From Piper betle (lineage: Eukaryota > Streptophyta > Magnoliopsida > Piperales > Piperaceae), in the NCBI GenBank assembly GCA_033002965.1, contig JAURVB010012319.1:124001-188000 (forward strand): DNA of 64,000 nt. The letters run 5' to 3'. Below, piece by piece: positions 34,268 through 45,470 of the stretch. How positions within the stretch are numbered: position 1 is the first letter of the stretch; every line of letters begins with the position of its first letter. Under the pieces are notes generated by a model. The model worked only from the letters and a program-made list of their open reading frames with translations, was not told the origin of the DNA and ran no database searches. Position numbers and translations under genes: made by a program.

Positions 34268-36894
34268 CCCACTTGAATCTTCAACAAGACGTTTTCCACC
34301 ACCTGGGCGCGCATAGCTGGAACCCTAAACTGGCAATTTTTCTCCAAGCTCACTAAGGTGATCATTTTGGGCGGCTAAGATCTTCATGAGGTATTTATAG
34401 TACGAAAGAGATCATAAATAGGGTAGTTAATTGAAGGCGCCAATTCGTGACCATTTATTATTCAGCTCAACTCAAAACTTGACATTTAAATGTTCGAGCT
34501 CGAGCTCAACTAGAAACCCGAATTCCACGAGTTAAGTTTGAGTAAGGAAGTGTTTGATTCGACCCAACTCGATTATACCTTGAACTTGACTTGTAGCTCA
34601 ACTCAAACATGGCTCGATAATATTATATACTATCAAATTTAGTAGATTAATATATAATATCAGATTTAATACATTTATTTTGGTATCAATTATTGTAAAT
34701 TTTTATTTTATTTGCATAATCATAATAATGACTACACTAACCATGACTATAGCAGGAAAGACTTATTAGAAACAAGCTATTAAGATTCTTGTACACATTG
34801 CAGGAATGATAATAATGTATACCGTTTACATGTTAGGTATAATGTTTAATTCTTTGGAAATTCAGAATTGTATATACTGTCAATAAATAGTCTATAATAA
34901 ATAATGTACTAGATATGAAATAAGTTTTATATGTAAACTAGAAACTTTAAAAGGTTAGCTAGTATCAGTTTAAGCTGATATACAATTATATACCAAAGCG
35001 AAATCTAATCATCTAAATGAATAGCATGGTCATAAATTTCCCAGAACTTAAACAAAGTGCCCTTATCATTAAGCTCTGATCGTAATTAGTTTGTCCCTGG
35101 CTAGTAGTCTGAGATTACACATTAGTATCAGCTCAAACCGATACTAAAATTCTCCTCGATAACCTTTATAAACTTGTTAACAGTTAATACAAAAAGAGTT
35201 TGGTTTGTTGTAACGGGCTTAAGAAATGTAATGGGCCTTGCCTAAAAAAGCTACTAACTGATTAATATTTTCTACTTTATGTTTTCTTGTTTTATGAAAT
35301 ATAAGGAATGTTCGAGATAGGGGTGCTAGCGAGTTGGGCTCGAATACACTTAAACTATTTAATTTTTGACGAGTTCGAAACCGGCTCGATTATAAAGTCA
35401 AAAGTAATGCCACAACCTCCAAGTTTTGGACTTGAATACCAACCATCTAAGCTATCTCACTATGTTATAATCATATTATATATAAATAAATACAACTAGT
35501 TACAATTAAACTTATTAGTGTATATATATATAATATAAAAATTATTTTATTATATTATTTTATTAAGTCGAATTCGAGTTGAGTTTGAGTTATAACTGAG
35601 TCAAGTTGAGTCGTACACTACCTTGCTCAAACTCGACTCGAAGGATTTGAGTTCTAGTTAGAGTATTTCAATGTCGAGTTTCGAATCGAATCAAGTTGAG
35701 CCGAATGCCAAATAAGTTTAATGACCTTAGTTGTAAATCTCTACCATGGTTCAATGAGTTTTAAATAAAAAATATTTATTATGGGTAGAAAGAGACTTGA
35801 GAAATTGACGTCATTGTTAGCCCTATGCGTTAGGTGATTATAATATTAACAAGTAGGAAATTGCACAAAAGAACTGAACTTCGTCCGTTGGACAAAATGA
35901 AACAATACTATAATAAAATATTCTTTTTAAACAAGAACCAACACATAAATAAAATATTCTCCTCAAAATATTACGGGGCTTGCCTACTCCAACTGATAGT
36001 TTACAGCCGTTCTCCATGGGGCCTGAACGGGCTCATACCACCAAAGCAGCAGCCACGTGGACACAAATAATGCCGGAAAGCCACCTCATCCTGCCGATCA
36101 TAAGCAAATGACAGCAGAAAACAGTGGTGGACAGCATTGGCAACAGCTGTTTTTGATTGAATTTTAATTGATTAAAACTCCCACTTTTAATTTGAAGCCA
36201 ATTTTGAATTCTTTTTTTTATTAATAAGATTGGATATATATATATATATATATTTCTTTTATTGAATTTAATTGCTGCCTCAGAGTTGTAAAGTTGTTCC
36301 TGTGAATTTCTTTGCATTGGTTTGCTAACAATTAGGAGTAAACGAGTAATTTCGTTAAAGTGGATAAAGCCAAAGTATCTGACATGAAGCAATACAACGG
36401 AAGTAAAAATTGATGGTTTGATTCGGTTTCTTTTTTAAAAAAATATTGAGCGAAGAGGCCAAAAATCTGGTTAGTGACATAAATGAGATGAACATGCGTA
36501 AACAAAATGAACTGAACTTTCATTGCTTACTACACTTTTTCGATGAGCCATTTTTCCCTACTTAATAATGGTTTTACAATAAACAATTGTAGCGCTATCA
36601 AACATAACAATAAAAATATACTTTACCATCAACCTATACTTTTTATGGTAAAAATTTATACCATGGAAATATTTATTTAATTATTACCATCAAGATATTT
36701 TGACGGTAAACTAAATAACAAGAGTCAAAAACCATTGATGCTATGTTTAACTGTCAAAGCAGAGCTGTGGCATCAGCCACGTCTAAATGAATGAATTGCA
36801 GCTTGCAAGGGCAGTTGATTTAACCACCACCATCGATTTGATTTGATGGTAGATTATAAAAGTATCTCGATACACCCTGCAACACTTTGCCCTA
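34268..36894. repeat. Duplicated block Z, copy 2
   Basis: Matches 23790-25344 as described there, with extra DNA at about 34730-35100 and a MITE at 35318-35729. A (TA)n run lies at 36236-36251. No gene supported; the 82-codon minus ORF at 34117-34365 straddles the LTR edge and has no motif. Confidence 0.7.
35318..35729. mobile_element. hAT-like MITE, second copy, decayed right end
   Basis: Starts TAGGGGTGCTAGCGAGTTGG, like the inverted end of the MITE at 32729-33363, and has the same CTCGA/TCGAG-rich, AT-rich interior. It is inserted in block Z, whose other copy is uninterrupted near 24196. The right end (near TTTAATGACCTTAG) is degraded and no target duplication is readable, so the right boundary is approximate. 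Confidence 0.65.
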
Positions 36895-38328
36895 CCAATC
36901 TCGATCACAAATCTCGAACTTGCCCCCCTTAATGATGACAATAACCCTGCGATGATCATATGCGCTCGACCCCTTGGTGGGTTTTTGGGTTTTAAAGAGT
37001 TTGGCTCAAATGTTGGAGACGAGGTCGGTATTTAAGCTAATGGGTTCCTTACGGTCTTCGCAAAACAAGAGGAATATTATTTTCTACCTATCTATCCGAG
37101 GAAGGAACTATCGGCTTTGGTTATGGCTGTAGAGAAGTGGCGACCCTACCTCATGGGTGCCCACTTTGAGGTAAAAACAGATCAGCAGGACTCAAGGGGC
37201 TACTTGAGCAAAAGGTGGGACGCCCATGCAACAACGTTGGGTCTCCAAACTAATGAGTTTTTATTTTGCCGTGCAATACAACAGTGGTTCTACCAATACT
37301 GCAGCATACACACTGTCCCGTATCAACTCTACACAAACCATCATTCCTACATGGTATACCCGTCTGCAGGAATCATACAAAACCAGTCCTCACCTTAAAG
37401 CCTTGGTGCAACATTTCATGATACAAGTTAGATCCTCTCTATTAGACCTTAAAAGATGGCATGCTATTTTTCAAAACCTGGTTGGTCTTATCTTCAGTTC
37501 ACCGGAGAGAGGATATAACGGCAGCGTTCCATGATGGAGCCAAGGGAAGTCATTTTGGTTCTTAGACAGCGTGGGTCCGGATTGCTCGTGATTTCTATTG
37601 GCCGGATCAGCGCCAGTTTGTAAGGGACTATGTCCCTCAATGCAAGGTCGGCCAAACAATGAAGACGGACAGTTCGCCGCCCTCCGGCCTACTGCAGCCA
37701 TTTCAATGGATTTTATTGATGGGCTTCCTTGTTCAATCCGAGGTGTTGAACTGCTGCTTGGAGAATTACCTCCGATGCTTTGCCGCTGAGGACGGGTAAG
37801 ATGGCTGTCTTCGGCAGAATATCACTGCAGAATATAACGGGATGAAACAAAGAGCCGACATATCACGAGCAGATCGTGAATTCAGGTGGTTGAGGAAATA
37901 TTGCCTCGCTTACAGTCTTATCGTCAAAGTTCGGTTCAATTTCGTCATAACACGAAGATGGCACCAAGGTTTTATGGCCTATACAAGGTTGTTGTTCGAG
38001 TTGGGCCATTTGCTTATACTCTGGAATTAACTGAGGGAGGTAGAATCCACCCTATATGTCATGTTTCCCAACTAAAGCGGGTTCTGAAGCAAACCGACGT
38101 ATACCTAGCAAGCTTGCCCATTCCCACTGCAAATGATAGATGGAACCCATACCCCAAGAGCATTTTGAAGGAGCGCATTAATTCATCAGGTAGACGATCA
38201 TTTAGAGAAGTGTTGGTTCATTGGCATGGAGCACCCGAGGCAGAAGCCACCTGGATGCCAGTCTACAAGTTTTCAAGATTGTTTCGAGGCATTAGCCTTG
38301 TGGGCAATGCTAAAAGTGCCGGGGAGAA
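36895..38328 (+). mobile_element. Chromovirus (Ty3-gypsy) RNase H-integrase-chromodomain remnant, copy B
   Basis: Broken frames give the RNase H region (RKELSALVMAVEKWRPYLMG, HFEVKTDQQ, RWDAHATTLGLQTNEFLFC) at about 37085-37270, a linker (RINSTQTIIPTWYTRLQESY) at 37315-37390, and the integrase zinc-finger region (FHDGAKGSHFG text near 37530). Then, as in copy A, the catalytic core is lost between MDFIDGLPCSIRG (37708) and DETKSRHI. The C-terminal part and chromodomain (APRFYGLYKVVVRVG, LKRVLKQTDVYLAS, VLVHWHGAPEAEATWMPVYK) are at 37886-38290. Several frameshifts separate these parts. The RT is absent. Confidence 0.85.
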
Positions 38329-38812
38329 TGATACGTGCATGGCTAATGGAGTTGGACGTGGTGCAGGTTGCATGGAAAGTGATGATTCTTTGGACGTTGC
38401 TCGTTCAACTCAACGGCTAAATAATGCATAACTGTAGGAGTTTAGTTTGCTTCAGTTAATAATGGCCAAGGTGCCTTTTCCTTTAAATAATGAACAACGT
38501 GCCATTTCCTTTAAATAATGGCAATGTGCTTGGCCTGCTTGATTGTAGGAGTTTGTTGATAATGGCTTATATGTAGCCTATTATTTAGGAAGTTTGGTGT
38601 AAACTGATGTATATAAAAAAATCAGTAGCGATAGAATATGGGACGTTAAGATCCCACTAAACTCTAATCTCTCTAATCTTCAATCTTCAATCTTCAATTT
38701 TCATCTCCTACGCCTCCCAAGTTTCTTCTTTGTCATTAACTCTCAACTTCATCCGTACTCCTTCCCTTCTCCTACTACTTTATTTCCTACTACCACTGCC
38801 AGGCGCGTATCA
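38329..38812 (+). mobile_element. Chromovirus 3' LTR
   Basis: 484 bases with inverted ends TGATACG and CGTATCA. It directly follows the purine-rich CCGGGGAGAA (polypurine tract). GATGTATATAAAAAAATCAG at about 38605 is a good TATA box for the LTR promoter, upstream of the CTCT-rich leader. Related partial LTRs: 16124-18077 (with hAT insertion) and 26297-26350. Confidence 0.8.
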
Positions 38813-39904
38813 TTTTGTTAACAAAGGTATGGTTTGATTAGTCACAGGAATTAAAGGGATTAAAATGGTTTAGTTAACTAATTAGGTATGGTTACACAAA
38901 AAACCTATGTACATGGATTAAGGTGGTAAGGTTAAGCTTAATTAACCATGCATGGTTACATTAACAATACTTGTGGTTTAGTTAACCATAATATTGGCTT
39001 TTAATAATGATGTGATGGTTGTCTGCTGCATCATTTTTTTCATTTTGATCAATTTTTGAAAGGTTGAACTCTACACTCCGTTACTTCATTGAACGTTCAT
39101 TTAATGATATTAATAATAATTATAGTAATAATAATAGCAATAGTAATATAATATTAATAGTAATAATAATAATAATAAGAATATCAAGGTCTGGCTATGG
39201 GAGTTTTCTTTATTATAGCGTTTTTTAAGCCTTATGTTAGACATTTAAGAATTATTTTAAAAGGATATTTTTAATAATTCATAATTAACGCTCTTTTCTA
39301 GGACCCCATTTATACAAATAATTCACTAAGGGAGGGATCACAATTAAAGATGTAGATTTCATAATTCCGTGAGGTAGATTTGTGAGCGAGATGTCACCTT
39401 ACAAATCAACAGTCCAAAGATAATTCTTACAAATAAAAGGAATCAATTATTCATAAAATAGAGCGTCTTATGCATTTTCTTTCCCAATAATAATTGAAAA
39501 AACTATTCCAAAAAATCTAAATCTATTAAAGGAGTTCAGATCCCCACGGTAGCCTCTCATATATTATGGCATGAACCTTTTATGGTGGACATCCGTGCTC
39601 CTTTCTTCTACATTTATCAATATGTCGACAAAAAAATCAAGAACATCTAAAAAATTAGTCCATATTGCATTAACGTTGCGAATTTGCATACAGCTTTCTT
39701 TCGTAAAAAGACATTTGCTTTTTACATTGAAAATAAAACGCCTGCTGCTGCTTGGAGCAGGTTGCGAAGCAGTAGGTGGTCCGCGTGGGTGTGCATTAAA
39801 ACGTGGGAACAAGACATTTGTTCATATCCGCGCGCCAGTTTAACTTCCCAATCAGGTTGCTTGGATTGGGCAATTGATTGATGGATTGGTCCATTCATCT
39901 ATAA
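38813..39904. repeat. Duplicated block X, copy 3
   Basis: Begins TTTTGTTAACAAAGGTATGG like 18078, holds the AAT-type microsatellite (39105-39178), and continues like 29320-29760. A minus ORF (39564-39812) and overlapping plus ORFs lie in the ~190 bases missing from copy 2; none has a recognised motif. Confidence 0.75.
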
Positions 39905-40766
39905 TGGCATGAACGTTATTGTACTGGCGATCAGTAGCAAGAGGTCAAGCACAACCCACTTTTTCTAATTGACTTAAATATATTGTATTAACTACTAGAG
40001 ACTTAAATCCAAAATTTTGTGTTGCTTTAGTATGATTTTAGGAATTTTCAGAATTTATTGAAGTAAGTCAGTCTGACATCTCCCGAAAGTCATGAGAAAA
40101 AAATAATGAAAAAAGAGGAAAATTTGTCAGTGGAGGTAACCCCGGGAGAGGGAGCCGGTGAACCCCAAGAGAAAGTATTGGAGGGAGCAGATGATATTGA
40201 TCTGTCTTTAAACAAAAAAAGAGAATTTAGTTGATCATTTCAAGACTATTTGTTTGAATTGCAAAGTATGCATAGAGCAGAATTTACATCCCCCAACAAC
40301 GGATGCACATGGTCATTGCTCTATGTATGTGAAGTTTCCAAATTACATGCAAGTTTCTAAAAGCGATCGCTCATCTGTACTTTTGATTTCTGAGAGGAAT
40401 TGGAGCTGTTACAGGAAGCTTGTAACAGCCAACGTCAATGGAAGAACACCTCCCCAAGATCATATATGAACGGTAGATAAACTGCATTAATATGTGATTA
40501 CCAATATGAAAGACAAGTATTAAGTAAAGAAGACGATATTGATCGGCTATGAAAAGACCGTCTTAATATATTCCAATATGAAAACAGAAAATTATATAGT
40601 AACAATTAGAGAAAGAACAGAAACAAATGTCATCTCCAAGTACTTACATATTTCTGACATCACAATTATTTAACAACAATCAAAGGTCATTTTTCTTTTA
40701 AATTTCATATTGAGACGTCGAAAGGTGAGCCTAACCCATGGAGAGGTCAAGCAGATGTATGCGGTA
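39905..40766. repeat. Duplicated 3' flank of 4TM copy 4 (shortened)
   Basis: Matches the 4TM 3' flanks, with a deletion joining ACAACGGATGCACATGG directly to TCATTGCTCTATGTATG at about 40313, which removes the copia LTR end and following 200 bases. One AAAAGCGATCGCT is at 40367. Confidence 0.7.
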
Positions 40767-40970
40767 CTAGCTCGAACTAGAAGTATGGATCTCCAACGTT
40801 CTAACAAGTGCCTCAATATCAAGCATTGTATGATCTGTGGAGGGCCGCAGGAAACTGATGCCACTGCCTTTGCCCTCTTCTGACCGGGATGGAAATACCG
40901 AAACGAAGCTCTGGGAGTGGTGGTGTTTCACTTTCACCATGGCGTTGTTGCCCGGGCATGGACGTCGATG
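40767..40970 (-). pseudogene. 4TM family copy 4, truncated
   Basis: Only the C-terminal ~70 codons remain: the Arg/Ser/Pro-rich tail and the end IEALVRTLEIHTSSSS before TAG at 40767-40769. Additional small changes (ACTGATGCC for GCTGTGCC near 40855) alter the frame. Upstream the sequence is interrupted by a 115-base insertion (40978-41092), resumes for about 40 bases and then ends at LTR-related repeats, so TM1-TM4 are gone. Confidence 0.65.
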
Positions 40971-40977
40971 TAGATTG

Positions 40978-41092
40978 TGTTGGGTTTATCCCACATCCGT
41001 TATATATGGTGTTAGTGACTTGTATATATGCTAACAGGAAAGCCTTATTTCCTTAGCTAACTTTTGTATTAAGAGAGCCCCAAAGGATCCAA
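40978..41092. mobile_element. Small insertion, possible TRIM-type solo LTR
   Basis: 115 bases starting TGTTGGGTTTATCCCACATC, typical of the start of short plant LTRs, inserted in 4TM copy 4. TAGATTG is present on both sides (40971-40977 and 41093-41099), while the other 4TM copies have it once. The right end (GGATCCAA) lacks a clear CA, so the class is uncertain; if the true duplication is GATTG, the element would end CAATA. Confidence 0.55.
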
Positions 41093-41127
41093 TAGATTGA
41101 TAGCAGATAGCTTGATGATTGCATGTC

Positions 41128-41680
41128 CACGTTTCTCCTAAAAGGGCAATTAAGGACCACCTGTCAAATCAAATTTAGGTCTCGACCCATCTATGCATTC
41201 TTTAATTCTAATTTGTTGACCCTATCTATGCATTCTATTCACTTTTCACATCAAATTTTAGTCCTACTTGTAATACCTCAAATCTGGTTCATGTTAAGGA
41301 ACCGAACCGGAATGTCACTGGTCCCGGTTAGGTCGGCTAACCCGAACACAACCCTGCGGATCTACCTCAGCGTCTCTGAAAATAGAATAGACAAAATTTT
41401 CCTTAAAAGTGCAATTAAGGTCCACCCTATCAAATCAATATGTATAAATATATATATACGCTAAGGTATAAATACATATACTCCACAAATCCAGTTCACG
41501 CTAAGGAACCGAACTGGAATGTCACTAGTCCCGGTTAGGTCAGCTAACCCGAGCACAACCGAGCACAACCCTGCAGATCTACTCGGCGTCTCCAAAAATA
41601 GAATGGACAAAATTTCCCTTACAAGTGCAATTAACGGTCCACCCTGTCAAATCAATATGTATAAATATATATAAACATAT
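41128..41680. repeat. Tandem duplication inside an LTR-like region
   Basis: About 190-210 bases starting near GGTTC..GTTAAGGAACCGAAC occur at about 41288-41460 and again at 41497-41670 (both with GGAATGTCACT, CCCGGTTAGGTC, AAAGTGCAATTAA, CAATATGTATAAATATAT). A further partial unit precedes them at 41137-41268 (GGCAATTAAGGACCACC, GGTCTCGACCCATCTATGCA), and the latter text recurs at 41737. Confidence 0.75.
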
Positions 41681-42819
41681 CACTCATTGATATTTGCATA
41701 AAATTTTAATATGCTGCATAATTCATTCTAAATCTTTGGTCTCGACCCATCTGTGCATTCTAATTACTTTTCACATCATATGAATTCAATTGTTATACCT
41801 TACATCATCTTTAATATAATAACAACATAAACAAAACATTAACATTCTATCGTCTGACATGTGTATGTGTGCAAGAGACGTCACTGCTCTTTCGTCCTGG
41901 CTGGCTCATCCTACTCCTGATCATCACCAACATATATTATGAAAACACATCAGTAACGAGGGTTACTGGTCTAAAAATATAACTAATATCAAACTGACTA
42001 TGAGAGCAAACTCTCATATGAAAGAAAATATTTTCATGAAATCTCTAAAGGGCATCTACTGAACTAAAATCATCTTTAACTAAACTTATGTGCTGCTGCT
42101 AATGCCTCGACATATTCTCATTTTACTTTCTTGTCCCTCTGGACTACTGTTATATCCTAAGCCCTTTTCTTATTTCCATGCCCACTCATGTAGAACGGTT
42201 GTCAAAAAATCACAAAAAACTACATATATATAGGTCTTGGTAGGGATTTATATAATAGGCTCGAAGGCAACTTGTGGTGGATCTTGTTTTCGAAAACATA
42301 CTCGAGGGATCTCATCCTCGAGGGTTATTAATCTAGAAGATCAATTGATTTAATGACCCGGGTTAAGTGGGATCCAATAAAACACCACTCAACTCGTTCT
42401 ACAATATGTAAAAATAAATCACGATAGAATTGAGCAATAAATCAGGGGCGAGTCCTAAACAGACCTAGTAAAAGCTCCAAGTGTGTCTTAGCACCTAAAC
42501 GGTGAGTTCCTACTCCGTACCTAATCGTCAGTCATGTAATGACGGCGACGAGGTTGTGGCCAGCTTGAATAAAGATCGTGGGGGAAAAAGAAGGAAGAAA
42601 AAGAAGAAAGTTGGGTGAGAAGGATGAATGGTGACACTGTCTGAAGTGTGGAATATATAGATGTTAGGGTGAGAAAAATGAATGGTCAGGTGAGAAAAAC
42701 AAATAGTTGGTGAGTAAAAAGAATGGTCGTTTCGTAATTAAAACTTAACTCAACTAAAAATAATGGTCGAACCGACTAGTTTAGATTATAAAAACCTAAT
42801 TCGAATCACGGGTTTTACA
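41269..42819. mobile_element. Solo LTR related to the 2.85-kb family, rearranged
   Basis: Begins TGTAATACCTCA and ends CGGGTTTTACA. Internal text matches the solo LTR at 19835-22685: CAGTAACGAG.GTTAC, AACTAATATCAA, GAGAGCAAACTCTC, TATATATAGG, GATCTCATCCTCGAGGGTTA and AAAGCTCCAA. Flanking CTACT (41264-41268) and TTACT (42820-42824) match at four of five. Because of the tandem duplication at its left end the boundary is only probable. It lacks the GC-rich part of the 2.85-kb copy. Confidence 0.6.
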
Positions 42820-45126
42820 TTACTTATTGTACATATTTCATATCTTAACATATTTACTAAAACATATGTATTCAAATGTCACAATTAGAAATTCTGCTAC
42901 TGAAACGAATATCATATCACATTATATTATCATACTTTGTATTACATTACATTAGTCTCAATATAATGACAACATAAATAAAACATTAACATTCTATCGT
43001 ATGATATGTGTGTGCAAGAGACATTACTGCTCCTCTGTTCATATTCAGTAGCACATCCAACTCATGATTATCACCTACATATATTATAAAAATGACCTTA
43101 GTAATGAGTGTTATTGGTCCAAAATATAACTGATATCAAACTGGCTATGAGTGTTAACTCTCATATGAAGAAAAACATTCGTATATTTCACCAGAACTCT
43201 CTGAAGGGCACCTACTGAGGAGCCGCCAAGCTGCAAACCCGGTAGCATCCCTAACTGAACTAACTGCTCTCCTGATGCCTCTCCGGCATTTTCTTATTTC
43301 ATTTTAGTCCCTTGGGATACATGTTTATCCTAAGCCCTCTCCTTACTTCCATAATTCCTTAGCCTTGAACACAAAAGCTGAGTACTCTCAAGCAGTCGCC
43401 TTTAATACCCTTTGAACCACAAGTTCGGACATGCACTGTACCAAACAGTACCCGTAAACCTCTACATTCTTCGAGTGTGAGAACTCAAACCCAGAGTTAT
43501 TAGGATCCCTCATGAGTGGAACAACCCGCTCACTAATCCAGAGCCTGCTTTGATTGGCACGTGCACCCATTCATGGTACATGCAAGTCGGTTTTTTAATC
43601 TATCGTCTCACAGAAAACTCGATAAAACTATATAGATAGGCCTGAGAAGGGATTTATATAATAGGCTCAAAGGCAACTTGTGGTGGATCTTATTTTCGAA
43701 AATATACTTGAGGGATACTTGAGGGATCTCATCATCAAGGGGTTACTAATCCGGAAAACTGGTTGATTATAAGGCCCAGGTTAAGTGGGATCCGATAAAA
43801 CATCACTTAACTCGTCCTACAAGTAATAAAATAATTCACAATAGAATAGAGCGTAAAATAGGAAACGCGTCCTAACGGACCTGGTAGAAGCTCCAAACAT
43901 GTCATCACGGTTAGGCGGCGAACTCCTACTCTGTACCTACACATCAAATCTAGAAGCTCAATGCCCGCTGACTGAATGATGCATCAAACACATCCTATAG
44001 CATACACATATCAATCATACATCAATCACATATATGTTTTCCCACACTATGTTTCATGATAATTACTTAGTTTATCTAATTAGTTCCGTAGCACTTGTTT
44101 TAATACACTTCAATCAAGTAAATTTCATATTTTTATTACAATACCAATATCAAACACATCAATTCCTTAATCCTAGCATGTTGTGCTAACAATCATCAAT
44201 TTTAAATAACTAACTTAGGGATAATTAGACCTCGAATCTTCAGCAATCGACAACGGCTAGGGTTTTGTCACGCTGCTTAAGACTCAAATTTGGCACCCGT
44301 CATCATCCAAAGTTCGATCAGGTTCGACTTGATGAGTTCGACGGAAAATCCGGTGAATTCTAGCAAATCTGGTTTTTCGGCTATTTTGGCGATTTTTCGG
44401 TCAACTATTGCTGGTAGCGGCTAACCTGCAGGATGGTGGTGGTATGGATCACTGTTGGCATCGGCTCGGCGACAAGCAAAGGGGTAGCATCAAGGGTTTG
44501 GTATAAAAAGTTGTTCGAGGTTGTCTCGTAAGGTGTCTAGGGAAGAAAACGAGTGGTCGGGGGAGAATACGAGTGGTCACGGGATGAAGACGAGTGGTCA
44601 GGGGAGAAGACAAGTGGTCGGGGGACAAAAAATGAGTGGTCAGGGAGCAGGTCGAAGGTCGTCTCGTAATTAAAACTTGACTTGACTCCAACTCGAGTCA
44701 AAAATAATATTAACTCATAATAATTCTTAAAAATAAATCCAAAAAAATAAGGAAAATCTCTATAATATATATATATATATATATATATACCATAACATCA
44801 CAATCACATGCTCTATAACTAATAACCCACCCAAACTACCTGTAACATGTCCTAATGCGTTATTCAGCCCAAAAAAATAATTCTACGATCTAATACTAAA
44901 ATAAATAAAGTGAATCTAGGCGTAATCTTATATATTTTGATACCTCATTCTGCTATTGTCTTACTGATGTTATCATCATATTCTTCGGCACACATGACTC
45001 TCATGGTTCATAACACACGACCAGCCTTGGCTCGATACACGTGTTCTGAAATTGACCCAACTGAAAATAACAGTTGAATCGACCGGTTGTAACTATAAAA
45101 CTCTAACTCGAGTCACAGGTTTTACA
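42820..45126. mobile_element. Third LTR of the 2.85-kb family, 5'-truncated
   Basis: Homology to 41800-42819 and to 20230-22685 starts near 42950 (AATAAAACATTAACATTCTA) and runs to GTCACAGGTTTTACA at 45126. It includes the equivalent of the GC-rich part (CAACGGCTAGGGTTT at 44258, GAGTGGTC repeated units at 44540-44640) and a (TA)n run at 44764-44790. It lies head-to-tail against the preceding LTR. Confidence 0.6.
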
Positions 45127-45208
45127 TATTAGCTATTAGATGTGGAACTAAGTTGAAGGATCTTATATAGCTAATATCCCTTGTCCAACCCATTATCTAA
45201 CACGAAAC

Positions 45209-45470
45209 CAGGTCGCTTTGATATCATCTATAACGACCCAACCCAAAGTACAAATTAATGTGCCTAAGTCATCTTTTCAAAAGTGGTTAATCAAGTTGAT
45301 GATCTTACATATATCCCCACTAATATATTTGATCTTACCCACGTAAATATTATATGTGAGATTAAGTTGAGGGATTTCATAAAACCCAACCTGACCAAAT
45401 CATAATGGTAAGGTTTTGGATAATTAATAATAGAGTTTGGTTTGAGAGAATCTGTCCGACTAATTTTAAT
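45209..45470 (-). mobile_element. LTR retrotransposon fragment with tRNA-Met-type primer site
   Basis: On the minus strand an LTR end GGGTTGGGTCGTTATA is followed by GATGATATCAAAGCGACC, which resembles the TGGTATCAGAGC primer site. The LTR-like part lies at 45231-45470 and the short internal part at 45127-45230. No coding region remains. Confidence 0.45.
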
